From an uncultured Actinomyces sp. (GTDB lineage: Bacteria > Actinomycetota > Actinomycetes > Actinomycetales > Actinomycetaceae): DNA of 10,966 nt. Positions within the stretch are counted from its first letter, which is position 1; each line of letters opens with the position of its first letter. Location: positions 1 through 10,966 of the forward strand of contig CALIEP010000088.1 of NCBI GenBank assembly GCA_938022345.1, read 5' to 3'. Below the pieces are notes generated by a model that was not told the origin of the DNA, did no database searches, and worked only from the letters and a program-made list of their open reading frames with translations. Position numbers and translations under genes: made by a program. Below are positions 1 to 6,353 of the stretch, one piece after another.

Positions 1-1
1 G

Positions 2-937
2 CCTATTGTCCGCAAGCTTGCGCGCGAGGCAGGAATTGAGCTTGCAGAGGTAACCGGCACCGGGATTGGTGGCCGAATTCGCCGTGAAGACGTCGAGGCC
101 GCAATCAAGGCACGCGCGGCAGTGCAAGCTCCTGAAGCTCCTGCAGCGAGCGCAGCACCTCAGGCCGCCGTAGCACCAGCCCCTGGCGACAATGTCTTCT
201 CCGGCCGCGAGGCATCACCGCTTCGCGGAACCACTGAGAAGATGTCGCGTTTGCGCCAGACTATCGCCCGCCGCATGGTCGAGTCACTCGCAACCGCTGC
301 CCAGCTCACCACCGTCATTGAAGTAGACGTTACAAAGATTGCCGCTCTGCGTGCGCGCGCAAAGGACGCATTTGTTCAGCGCGAGAACACCAAGCTGACT
401 TTCCTCCCCTTCTTCGTCAAGGCTGCGACCGAAGCGCTGCGCTTCCACCCCAAGCTCAACGCAACGATTAATGACAAGGAAGTAACGTACTTCGATCACG
501 AGAACATTGGTATCGCGGTAGATACGGAGCGCGGCCTGCTGGTCCCGGTCATCAAGAACGCCCAGGAAATGTCAATCGCCGACGTTTCGCGTTCAATCAA
601 TGATCTCGCCGCACGCACACGTTCGGCAACGATCGGTGCTGATGAGCTTTCGGGTTCAACCTTCACCATCACGAACACCGGTTCGGGTGGCGCACTTTTC
701 GATACTCCAGTGCTCAACATGCCGGAAACTGCAATCATGGGCGTGGGCACGATCGTCAAGCGCCCGGTGGTTGTCAAAGACGAACTCGGCAACGATTCGA
801 TCGCAATCCGTTCGATGGTTTATCTCTCGCTGTCCTACGATCACCGTCTGGTTGACGGTGCAGACGCCTCCCGTTTCCTTATGGATGTGAAGCGTCGACT
901 TGAGGAAGCTGCATTCGGGTCAGAACTCGGCCTGTAG
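2..937 (+). CDS. sucB: Dihydrolipoyl acyltransferase E2 (3' part, 5' end outside window)
   Basis: This is the C-terminal 311 residues of an E2 subunit of a 2-oxo acid dehydrogenase complex, which transfers an acyl group from lipoyl-lysine to CoA in the cytoplasm. The frame is open from base 2, so the true start and the lipoyl domain(s) lie upstream of the window. Fragment residues 1-38 form a peripheral subunit-binding domain (PIVRKLAREAG, then GTGIGGRIRREDV), followed by an Ala/Pro-rich linker to about residue 60. Residues 77-311 are the catalytic acyltransferase domain, with the active-site motif HRLVDG at residues 281-286 (His281, Asp285). Actinobacterial proteins of this type are usually labelled SucB, but in mycobacteria and corynebacteria the homologue (DlaT/AceF) serves pyruvate dehydrogenase. 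The sequence alone does not separate pyruvate from 2-oxoglutarate use. The gene ends in TAG, followed 20 bases later by a terminator. Confidence 0.95.
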   Translation, partial: PIVRKLAREAGIELAEVTGTGIGGRIRREDVEAAIKARAAVQAPEAPAASAAPQAAVAPAPGDNVFSGREASPLRGTTEKMSRLRQTIARRMVESLATAAQLTTVIEVDVTKIAALRARAKDAFVQRENTKLTFLPFFVKAATEALRFHPKLNATINDKEVTYFDHENIGIAVDTERGLLVPVIKNAQEMSIADVSRSINDLAARTRSATIGADELSGSTFTITNTGSGGALFDTPVLNMPETAIMGVGTIVKRPVVVKDELGNDSIAIRSMVYLSLSYDHRLVDGADASRFLMDVKRRLEEAAFGSELGL

Positions 938-957
938 ACTTCTCTGATCTCATTACT

Positions 958-993
958 GTGGTGGGCAAGCCAAGGCTTGCCCACCACTTTTTT
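958..993 (+). terminator. Rho-independent terminator after the E2 gene
   Basis: Arms 958-971 and 974-987 are a perfect 14-bp inverted repeat (GTGGTGGGCAAGCC / GGCTTGCCCACCAC) around a 2-base centre, followed at once by six T. It lies 20 bases after the E2 stop codon, so transcription of the E2 operon should end here. Confidence 0.93.
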
Positions 994-1059
994 CACCTTG
1001 TCACCAACCCGACGACAATCTGGCGATCTACGTTCAAAGGTGAGAGACTGTCAACCGAT

Positions 1060-1085
1060 ACGCAAGGTTGCGTCGCCTCGCGACG
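1060..1085 (+). repeat. Two overlapping inverted repeats in the yagU leader
   Basis: ACGCAA-GG-TTGCGT (1060-1073) and CGTCGC-CTC-GCGACG (1071-1085) are both perfect 6-bp inverted repeats. They share bases 1071-1073, so the two hairpins could not form fully together. They lie 45-70 bases before the YagU start codon. A regulatory role (operator or alternative RNA fold) is inference only, since repeats this short can occur by chance. Confidence 0.35.
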
Positions 1086-1129
1086 TCCTCGGTGTCCGTA
1101 CTCTGCAGTATCGACAGAATTGCCTGAAG

Positions 1130-1708
1130 ATGTTCAAAAACCTTTTTAAAAAGACTGATCCCAAACGCCGTCGCATTGGCACAGCTACAGTTGTCGGCGT
1201 GATCGGCGGTCTTTTTTCCGCAATCGTCAAGTTTGGATGGGAAGTTCCTTTCCCGCCTCGTACCCCCGAGCGCAACGCAACAAACCCGCCACAGATGCTC
1301 CTCGAGCAACTCGGGATGACCCCCGACCAGGTCCACACAACGGTTTCTTTCAACGGAAACGATAACCTGCCGATTTATTCTTTTATCATCCACTTCTCCT
1401 TCGCGATTGTCTTTGCACTCTTCTACTGCATTGTCGCGGAATATTTCCCTGGAATTAAGCTCTGGCAAGGTGCCGCATTTGGTCTGCTTGTCTGGATCGG
1501 CTTCCACCTTGTCCTGATGCCTCTCATGGGTACAGTCCCATCTCCCTTCCCCTGGGTTGAAGGTGGACAGAGTTGGGCTGAGCACTTCTCAGAAGCACTG
1601 GGACACATTGTGTGGATGTGGTCGATCGAAATTGTTCGCCGCGACCTGCGTAACCGCATCACTGATGAACCCGATGCAGAGGTTCCTCTGGCCGCTGTGA
1701 CTCGCTGA
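1130..1708 (+). CDS. yagU: YagU-family (DUF1440) inner-membrane protein
   Basis: This 192-residue integral membrane protein resembles E. coli YagU, a protein of unknown mechanism linked to acid resistance. Shared family landmarks visible here are a basic N-terminus, the segment FGWEVPFPPRTP (residues 35-46), YCIVAEYFPGIKLWQG (99-114) and the C-terminal signature SIEIVRRDLRNRITDEPD (165-182). About four membrane segments are predicted near residues 17-37, 83-104, 112-133 and 153-169. I chose the ATG at 1130 because family similarity begins within the first residues after it. The longer open frame back to 977 runs into the upstream terminator. There is no clear Shine-Dalgarno site. A CAGAAT hexamer at 1115-1120 ends 9 bases before the ATG and could be a -10 box for a leaderless transcript. 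The gene stands alone between two terminators. Confidence 0.85.
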   Translation: MFKNLFKKTDPKRRRIGTATVVGVIGGLFSAIVKFGWEVPFPPRTPERNATNPPQMLLEQLGMTPDQVHTTVSFNGNDNLPIYSFIIHFSFAIVFALFYCIVAEYFPGIKLWQGAAFGLLVWIGFHLVLMPLMGTVPSPFPWVEGGQSWAEHFSEALGHIVWMWSIEIVRRDLRNRITDEPDAEVPLAAVTR

Positions 1709-1724
1709 GATAGCGGAGCGAATC

Positions 1725-1759
1725 GGGGTGTGGAGATCAAATGATCCCCACACCCCTTT
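1725..1759 (+). terminator. Probable terminator after yagU
   Basis: A 9-bp G/C-rich stem (GGGGTGTGG 1725-1733 with CCACACCCC 1748-1756) continues past one A/C mismatch into GATC/GATC around an AAAT loop. A short TTT follows. The weak T tract lowers confidence compared with the other terminators here. Confidence 0.75.
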
Positions 1760-1787
1760 CACATTCTGTGACAGACGAAAAAACCGC

Positions 1788-1793
1788 TAAGAT
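1788..1793 (+). promoter_or_regulatory. -10 box TAAGAT, leaderless promoter candidate for the DUF4191 gene
   Basis: TAAGAT ends 9 bases before the ATG at 1803, which would place the transcription start at or next to the start codon. There is no purine-rich Shine-Dalgarno site between the two. No good -35 is seen at 17-base spacing, although TGTGACA occurs at 1767-1773. Confidence 0.5.
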
Positions 1794-1802
1794 GGACCCG
1801 TT

Positions 1803-2498
1803 ATGAGCGAAAACAGCACACCCCAGAAAAAACGGCGCTTCTATCACAATCTGATGGACGCTTACCGAATCGCCGCCCGTACCTATCCTTGGATCGGATG
1901 GCTGATGATCGGTATTACGGTCGTCGCAACTGCACTTGGAGTTCTAGCTGCGGCACTTATCCACGGTAGCTGGTTCTCACTCATCCTCTTGGGCCTGCTC
2001 ATCGGCGTTTTGATCTCGACGATCATCTTGTCGACTCTCACCGAACGCGCAACATACGCCCAGGTCGAAGGAACTGTTGGCCAGGTATACATGGTGATTA
2101 GCCGCATCCGTAGCGGATGGATTGCCAGTCAACAGCCAATTGCTGCAAATCCCGAGCAGGATCTTGTCTGGCGTCTTATCGGCCGTCCCGGTATTGTACT
2201 TATTTCCGAAGGCCCCAGTTCCCGCGTCCGCGCCCTACTCGAACAGGAGCGCAAGAAGGCGCAGCGAATCATGCGCAACGTCACCGTTACCACCATTCAG
2301 GTTGGTACTGAAGAGGGACAGGTTCGCTTAGCAAAGCTTCAACGTGAACTTCGCTCACTCAAGAAGACGCTTACTCGTGATGAAGTGCCTCTGGTTAACC
2401 AGCGTCTGAGCGCCCTAGACCGCACGTCTGCACCAATTCCCAAGGGAATTGATCCAACCCGGATGCGCCCCAACCGGCGCGCACTGCGCGGACGCTGA
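1803..2498 (+). CDS. DUF4191 family membrane protein
   Basis: This 231-residue protein belongs to the actinobacterial DUF4191 family, whose function is unknown. It has a basic N-terminal stretch, two adjacent membrane helices (about residues 30-53 and 56-78) and a soluble cytoplasmic part. Family-typical segments are ERATYAQVEG (81-90), LVWRLIGRPGIVLISEG (121-137) and a basic C-terminus with PIPKGIDP (211-218). In mycobacteria the homologue lies just after lipA and before glnA1, in a locus that also carries the E2 gene dlaT. Here the E2 gene is nearby but lipB and lipA are not between them. The ATG at 1803 is preceded by a -10-like TAAGAT and no ribosome binding site, so translation is probably leaderless. 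A strong terminator follows, so it appears to be a single-gene unit. Confidence 0.88.
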   Translation: MSENSTPQKKRRFYHNLMDAYRIAARTYPWIGWLMIGITVVATALGVLAAALIHGSWFSLILLGLLIGVLISTIILSTLTERATYAQVEGTVGQVYMVISRIRSGWIASQQPIAANPEQDLVWRLIGRPGIVLISEGPSSRVRALLEQERKKAQRIMRNVTVTTIQVGTEEGQVRLAKLQRELRSLKKTLTRDEVPLVNQRLSALDRTSAPIPKGIDPTRMRPNRRALRGR

Positions 2499-2506
2499 TC
2501 TTACAT

Positions 2507-2547
2507 TTGAGGCCTGTGAACCAAGTTGTTCACAGGCCTCAATTTTT
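2507..2547 (+). terminator. Rho-independent terminator after the DUF4191 gene
   Basis: A perfect 15-bp inverted repeat (arms 2507-2521 and 2528-2542, TTGAGGCCTGTGAAC and its complement) with a 6-base loop is followed by TTTTTG. It starts 8 bases after the DUF4191 stop codon and isolates that gene from the ABC operon. Confidence 0.94.
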
Positions 2548-2556
2548 GTGTCAGGA

Positions 2557-2585
2557 TTCACCCACAGCCAATTTATGCATAATAT
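2557..2585 (+). promoter_or_regulatory. Promoter candidate of the ABC importer operon
   Basis: TTCACC (2557-2562, four of six matches to TTGACA) and TAATAT (2580-2585, four of six to TATAAT) are separated by exactly 17 bases. This predicts a transcription start near 2592, about 40 bases before the ATG at 2632. The -10 overlaps the repeated ATGCAT half-sites described separately. Confidence 0.55.
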
Positions 2586-2615
2586 GCATTCTGATGTATG
2601 CTTATTTCATCAGAA
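2574..2615 (+). promoter_or_regulatory. Operator-like repeats over the ABC promoter and leader
   Basis: ATGCAT occurs at 2575-2580 and again at 2584-2589, nine bases apart and flanking the -10 box. A perfect 8-bp inverted repeat, TTCTGATG (2589-2596) with CATCAGAA (2608-2615), follows with 11 bases between arms. It starts at about the predicted transcription start. The first set could be a repressor site. The second could be a further operator or a 5' mRNA hairpin. The regulator is not in the window. Confidence 0.45.
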
Positions 2616-2631
2616 CTCGAGGAGAGACATC

Positions 2632-3561
2632 ATGAACACAAAACTTATTGCAATTCCATCCATTCTGGTGCTGAGCGCAGCAGGTATCGCAGCTTGTTCA
2701 AACCCCGATGAAAAGCCTTCAGCAGATGGTTCAGCATCCAGCTCTCAGACAGCGAATCTCAGTTTCGATACCTCATCGATCCAAGCTGTCCCTGAAATTG
2801 AGGCATTAGTTCCCGAGTCCATCAAGAAAGCGGGAGTATTAAAGAATGGTGCATCCATCGACTATGCACCTGCCGAGTTCTTCAAGTCGGATGGCACCAC
2901 CCCAACCGGTTATGACGTCAATATGGCCGATGCGATTGCGCATGTCATGGGTCTGAAAGGCGCAACCACAGAGCACGCTGAATTTGCGACAATTATTCCT
3001 TCGCTTGGTTCTAAGTTTGATATCGGCATTTCCGGCTTCACAATCACTGCTGACCGTGAGAAGGAAGTCAACATGGTCAGCTTCATTGAAACTGGTACAG
3101 CCTTCGCCGTTGCAAAGGGCAATCCCAAGAACTTTGATCCGACGCACGTGTGTGGAACAACTGTTGGCGTCCAGAATGGAACCTTCCAATTCGACTACAT
3201 CACTCAGCTCTCGAATGACTGCACTGCTAAGGGTGAAAAGGCTGTGAAGATCATGCCTCACGACCTTCAAACTGACATTGCGGTGCGTGTTGCCAGCGGC
3301 CAGTACGATGCAACCCTTGCCGACTCCCCCGTTATTGGCTACACCATTGAACAATCTAATGGTTCGCTCGAACAGGTCGGAGATGTCGTCGAATCTGCAC
3401 CGCAGGGAATCATTGTCCCCAAGGACAACGAGCAACTCACAAAGGCCATTCAGGCAGCTGTTCAATACCTGATGGACAACGGATACGTCGAGAAGATCCT
3501 CGCAACCTACGGATCGAACCAAGGCGCACTCAAGACCGCAGAAATTAACCCTCAGGTCTGA
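2632..3561 (+). CDS. Amino-acid ABC transporter substrate-binding lipoprotein
   Basis: This is a 309-residue extracellular receptor that captures the ligand and delivers it to the membrane permease encoded next. It has a lipoprotein signal peptide with lipobox GIAAC, so Cys22 is the probable lipidated residue. A Ser/Asp-rich tether follows to about residue 45, then a family-3 periplasmic-binding fold (about 60-297). Segment GFTITADREKEVNM (135-148) carries Arg142, the position that usually binds the ligand carboxylate. LADSP (229-233) carries the usual Asp. Cys174 and Cys197 sit where related actinobacterial receptors often form a disulfide. The start is the ATG at 2632, set by GAGGAG at 2619-2624 and by the signal peptide; a longer open frame from 2449 crosses the terminator and is rejected. 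It is the first gene of a three-gene operon, 35 bases before the permease. The substrate is probably a polar or charged amino acid, but the exact ligand cannot be read. Confidence 0.92.
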   Translation: MNTKLIAIPSILVLSAAGIAACSNPDEKPSADGSASSSQTANLSFDTSSIQAVPEIEALVPESIKKAGVLKNGASIDYAPAEFFKSDGTTPTGYDVNMADAIAHVMGLKGATTEHAEFATIIPSLGSKFDIGISGFTITADREKEVNMVSFIETGTAFAVAKGNPKNFDPTHVCGTTVGVQNGTFQFDYITQLSNDCTAKGEKAVKIMPHDLQTDIAVRVASGQYDATLADSPVIGYTIEQSNGSLEQVGDVVESAPQGIIVPKDNEQLTKAIQAAVQYLMDNGYVEKILATYGSNQGALKTAEINPQV

Positions 3562-3596
3562 TATTTCCTCGCTAGTATCTTTAAGGAATTCACGTT

Positions 3597-4493
3597 ATGC
3601 CCGAAAAGACCAAAGACGGGGTTGAGTTGATCCAGTCCCGACCTGTCTTTCACCTCGGTCGTTGGATCAGCGCATTTATCGTTGGACTCTTGGCATTGGG
3701 ATTGGCCTACATCCTCATCACAAACCCTCAATTTAGGTGGGATGTGGTGTGGAAATGGCTCTTTTCAAAAATGATCATCACCGGCCTGATGATGACGATC
3801 GTCTTAACGGTTTTATCCATGGCACTTGGCACGGTACTTGCCATCACCATGGCGATCATGCGCCAGTCGATAAATCCTGTTTTGCGCGGTGTAGCTTCTG
3901 CTTATATTTGGTTCTTCCGTGGAACGCCTATTTATACGCAGCTGATTTTCTGGTCACTCCTGCCGACTCTCTACCGGACAATTAGCTTGGGAATTCAAGG
4001 AACCGAATTAGGCTTCTCCTTCGAGAATCGTGTGTGGTTCACGCCTTTTTGGATGGCATTTATCGGTCTCGGACTCAATGAAGGCGCCTACCTTGCAGAA
4101 ATTATCCGTGCGGGGCTGCTCTCGGTGGATAAAGGGCAATGGGAAGCGGCAACGGCACTGGGAATGTCTCGCGGGAAGATTTTCCGTCGGATTATCTTGC
4201 CTCAAGCAATGCGAGTGATTGTCCCGCCCATTGGCAACGAGACGATCTCAATGCTCAAGACCACTTCTCTGGTCAGTGCAATCCCCTACACTCTTGAGCT
4301 AACGTTCGTTGCAAACCAAAAGGGACAAGAACTATTCCAGCCAATTCCTTTGCTTATCGCAGCTGCAATCTGGTACTTGGTTGTCACCAGCATCCTCATG
4401 TGGATCCAGAGCCACATCGAGGCTTACTTCGGCAAAGGATTTGACCCTGACACCCAGTCTGTAGATACGACTTTCATTGAGGTAACACCATGA
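3597..4493 (+). CDS. Amino-acid ABC transporter permease (HisM/GlnP family)
   Basis: This 298-residue membrane subunit forms the translocation channel, probably as a homodimer because it is the only permease gene in the operon. Hydrophobic segments lie near residues 22-42, 58-86, 100-121, 149-169 and 250-272. The polar amino-acid permease signature FFRGTP is at 106-111. The cytoplasmic EAA loop, which docks to the ATPase, is at 183-202 (EAATALG then IILP). An N-terminal extension of about 20 polar residues precedes the first helix, and a roughly 20-residue tail follows the last. AAGGAA at 3583-3588 serves the ATG at 3597. The stop codon overlaps the ATPase start (ATGA at 4490-4493), which implies translational coupling. 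Confidence 0.93.
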   Translation: MPEKTKDGVELIQSRPVFHLGRWISAFIVGLLALGLAYILITNPQFRWDVVWKWLFSKMIITGLMMTIVLTVLSMALGTVLAITMAIMRQSINPVLRGVASAYIWFFRGTPIYTQLIFWSLLPTLYRTISLGIQGTELGFSFENRVWFTPFWMAFIGLGLNEGAYLAEIIRAGLLSVDKGQWEAATALGMSRGKIFRRIILPQAMRVIVPPIGNETISMLKTTSLVSAIPYTLELTFVANQKGQELFQPIPLLIAAAIWYLVVTSILMWIQSHIEAYFGKGFDPDTQSVDTTFIEVTP

Positions 4494-5266
4494 CAGATCA
4501 GTCTGCGCTCATTCAAATCCGCGGAGTCCATAAGTTTTTCGGCGACCTCCACGTCCTGCGCGGGATAGATCTCGATATCGCCAACGGTGAGGTCTGCGTG
4601 ATCATGGGCCCATCAGGCTCAGGTAAGTCAACGCTGCTGCGTTGTCTCAACCAGCTAGAGACAATCTCTGCGGGGGAAATCTTCATTGATGGCGAGCTTT
4701 TGGGATACCGAAAAGACCCTTCTACGGGGGTACTGCACGACCTAACGGATAAGCAAATCTCTAGTAAGCGCTCACAAATCGGTATGGTTTTCCAACGTTT
4801 CAACCTCTTCCCGCACATGACTGCTATAGAGAATGTTATGGAAGGCCCGATCCAGGTATTGGGGCGCCCTAAAGCGGAAGTTGCACGGGAAGCCAAGGAA
4901 TACTTGGAATTAGTTGGTCTGGGAGACCGTCTCAATCACTACCCTTCGCAGCTTTCTGGTGGTCAGCAGCAGCGCGTGGCAATTGCTCGCGCCTTGGCGA
5001 TGAAACCCGAACTCATGCTCTTCGACGAACCCACTTCCGCTCTAGACCCCGAACTCGTCGGTGAAGTCCTGAGCGTTATGCAAGATCTCGCAAAGGCAGG
5101 AATGACGATGGTTGTCGTCACTCACGAGGTTGGTTTTGCGCGTGAGGTGGCTGATCACATCGTCTTCATGGACGGTGGAATGATCGTTGAAGAAGGAAGC
5201 CCCGAGGACGTCATCATAAATCCACAAAATGCCCGTACTCAGGAGTTCTTCTCAAAGGTCCTCTAA
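4490..5266 (+). CDS. Amino-acid ABC transporter ATP-binding protein (HisP/GlnQ family)
   Basis: This 258-residue ATPase powers amino-acid import on the cytoplasmic face of the permease. The full ABC motif set is present: Walker A GPSGSGKST (40-48), Q-loop Gln102, signature LSGGQQQR (155-162), Walker B LMLFDE (175-180) with catalytic Glu180, D-loop SALD (183-186) and switch His212. A segment at about 70-93 (containing KDPSTGVLHDLTDKQ) is longer than in the shortest HisP homologues but is seen in a subgroup of the family. The start overlaps the permease stop by four bases, with GAGGT at 4479-4483 as ribosome binding site. It ends the operon and faces a convergent acetyltransferase gene across a shared hairpin. 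Confidence 0.96.
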   Translation: MTDQSALIQIRGVHKFFGDLHVLRGIDLDIANGEVCVIMGPSGSGKSTLLRCLNQLETISAGEIFIDGELLGYRKDPSTGVLHDLTDKQISSKRSQIGMVFQRFNLFPHMTAIENVMEGPIQVLGRPKAEVAREAKEYLELVGLGDRLNHYPSQLSGGQQQRVAIARALAMKPELMLFDEPTSALDPELVGEVLSVMQDLAKAGMTMVVVTHEVGFAREVADHIVFMDGGMIVEEGSPEDVIINPQNARTQEFFSKVL

Positions 5267-5283
5267 CAATAGAGTTCTGAGCA

Positions 5284-5327
5284 ATCCCGGATATCTCAAA
5301 GGTTCAGGCTTAAGAGATATCCGGGAT
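5284..5327. terminator. Hairpin between convergent ABC and GNAT genes
   Basis: Arms 5284-5297 and 5314-5327 (ATCCCGGATATCTC and its exact complement) form a 14-bp perfect stem with a 16-base loop. It lies 18 bases after the ABC stop and overlaps the last codons and stop of the minus-strand GNAT gene. Neither side has a T tract, so it is not a textbook intrinsic terminator. It may act in both directions as an end point or a 3' stabiliser. Confidence 0.55.
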
Positions 5328-6338
5328 ATCTATTGCGTAAAGTCTCTGCTGACCAACCACTCGAAAACCCAGATATTCAAAAACCGATAGCGTTGCAGAA
5401 CCTTCAGTTTGAGCAATGCCCGTTGCGATAAGATCCATACCGTCTCGTGCCTGTGCGCGCATCGACGCTACCACTAAGGCATCAAGAACCGGGGTATTCC
5501 TCCACTCGTCTCCAACACCGATATGGTCGATATACCCTTCTTTCCACCCCAGCGCAGGCCAATCTTGCTCGTACTTTGAAACAAGCGCAAAGCCTGCAAT
5601 CCGCGGCCGATCAGAGCGCCGGTCCACCGCGATATAGGACCATTCGGGAGCAAAAGAACTACGTCCCATCGTCCACTGCTCTTCAGTAAGAGCAGCTCGG
5701 CCTTGCTGTTGTGCGATAAGGTTTGCTGCGCGTCGCAGCTCATCATCCCATGAAGGGCTCCACTGCTCGATCGTGATATACGAACCAAGTGAAGGCGCTT
5801 GCGGAAGTGGGTCGAGTTTTGCACGTAGGTCGTAATAGGTACGTTCCCAATGGAAGCCTCGGTCCTTAAGCGCATTCTCAAGTTCGTCTTGCCAATTTTC
5901 GACGAAACTCACGATCGCGCGCTGGCCAGTATCTTCATTTTGCTCAAGCATTGAACCCGCAGCGGCAATTTGCCATTCAAGCAGAGAACCACCTAAACCG
6001 ATTCTGCGAAAATCAGGATCAACTCCGCCTTGACACACACATTCAATTCGCTCGGAAAAGCGCAATCGCGTCTGAGCGAAAGCGACCATTCTCCCCTGCG
6101 CGATTCCTTTCGTCGCAAAAGCCGCAATCCCCCACCATGACGAGGCCGGGGAAAGCATTTCCTCGACTTCTGCCAAAGCCGTGCGATAGGGAGGATTATC
6201 TCTCGCCTCCATTCGCGCGAATAGAGCACTCAGGGCATGAAGGTCACGAGGGTCCAGCTGGCGCCAGATGATTCCGTGGTGTTCTTGGGGGAAAGGAGGA
6301 TATGCCTCGACTCCCCTATCTACTTGATATAAAGCCAT
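5310..6338 (-). CDS. Double-GNAT acetyltransferase, distal paralog with degenerate second site
   Basis: This 342-residue protein carries two GCN5-related N-acetyltransferase domains (about 22-170 and 187-337), an architecture like mycothiol synthase MshD. It would move an acetyl group from acetyl-CoA to an unknown acceptor in the cytoplasm. The first domain has the acetyl-CoA loop R111-R-I-G114-L-G116. In the second, the matching loop reads WRNTPVL (279-285), with Pro283 and Leu285 replacing the usual Gly and Gly/Ala, so this half probably does not bind acetyl-CoA normally. The protein aligns along its length with the upstream gene (for example GSLLEWQ here, RSLLHWQ there), so the two are tandem duplicates. 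It starts at ATG 6338, 15 bases after the upstream stop. The ribosome binding site is weak, so coupled translation is likely. It is the last gene of the parE-GNAT-GNAT run. Confidence 0.85.
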   Translation of the reverse strand: MALYQVDRGVEAYPPFPQEHHGIIWRQLDPRDLHALSALFARMEARDNPPYRTALAEVEEMLSPASSWWGIAAFATKGIAQGRMVAFAQTRLRFSERIECVCQGGVDPDFRRIGLGGSLLEWQIAAAGSMLEQNEDTGQRAIVSFVENWQDELENALKDRGFHWERTYYDLRAKLDPLPQAPSLGSYITIEQWSPSWDDELRRAANLIAQQQGRAALTEEQWTMGRSSFAPEWSYIAVDRRSDRPRIAGFALVSKYEQDWPALGWKEGYIDHIGVGDEWRNTPVLDALVVASMRAQARDGMDLIATGIAQTEGSATLSVFEYLGFRVVGQQRLYAIDIPDIS

Positions 6339-6353
6339 TGACGAGTGCGCGCC

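Noticed and set aside
977..1129. N-terminal extension of yagU to 977
   Set aside because: It would start inside the terminator hairpin of the E2 gene and adds no family similarity.
1034..1585. Open frame of 183 codons on the minus strand
   Set aside because: It is antisense to yagU and gives a low-complexity charged product with no family features.
2449..2631. N-terminal extension of the ABC receptor to 2449
   Set aside because: It overlaps the DUF4191 gene and the terminator and would bury the lipoprotein signal peptide; the ATG at 2632 has a good RBS.
2839..3522. Open frame of 227 codons on the minus strand
   Set aside because: It lies entirely inside the ABC receptor gene, has no recognisable domain, and the plus-strand product is a clear family member with signal peptide and RBS.
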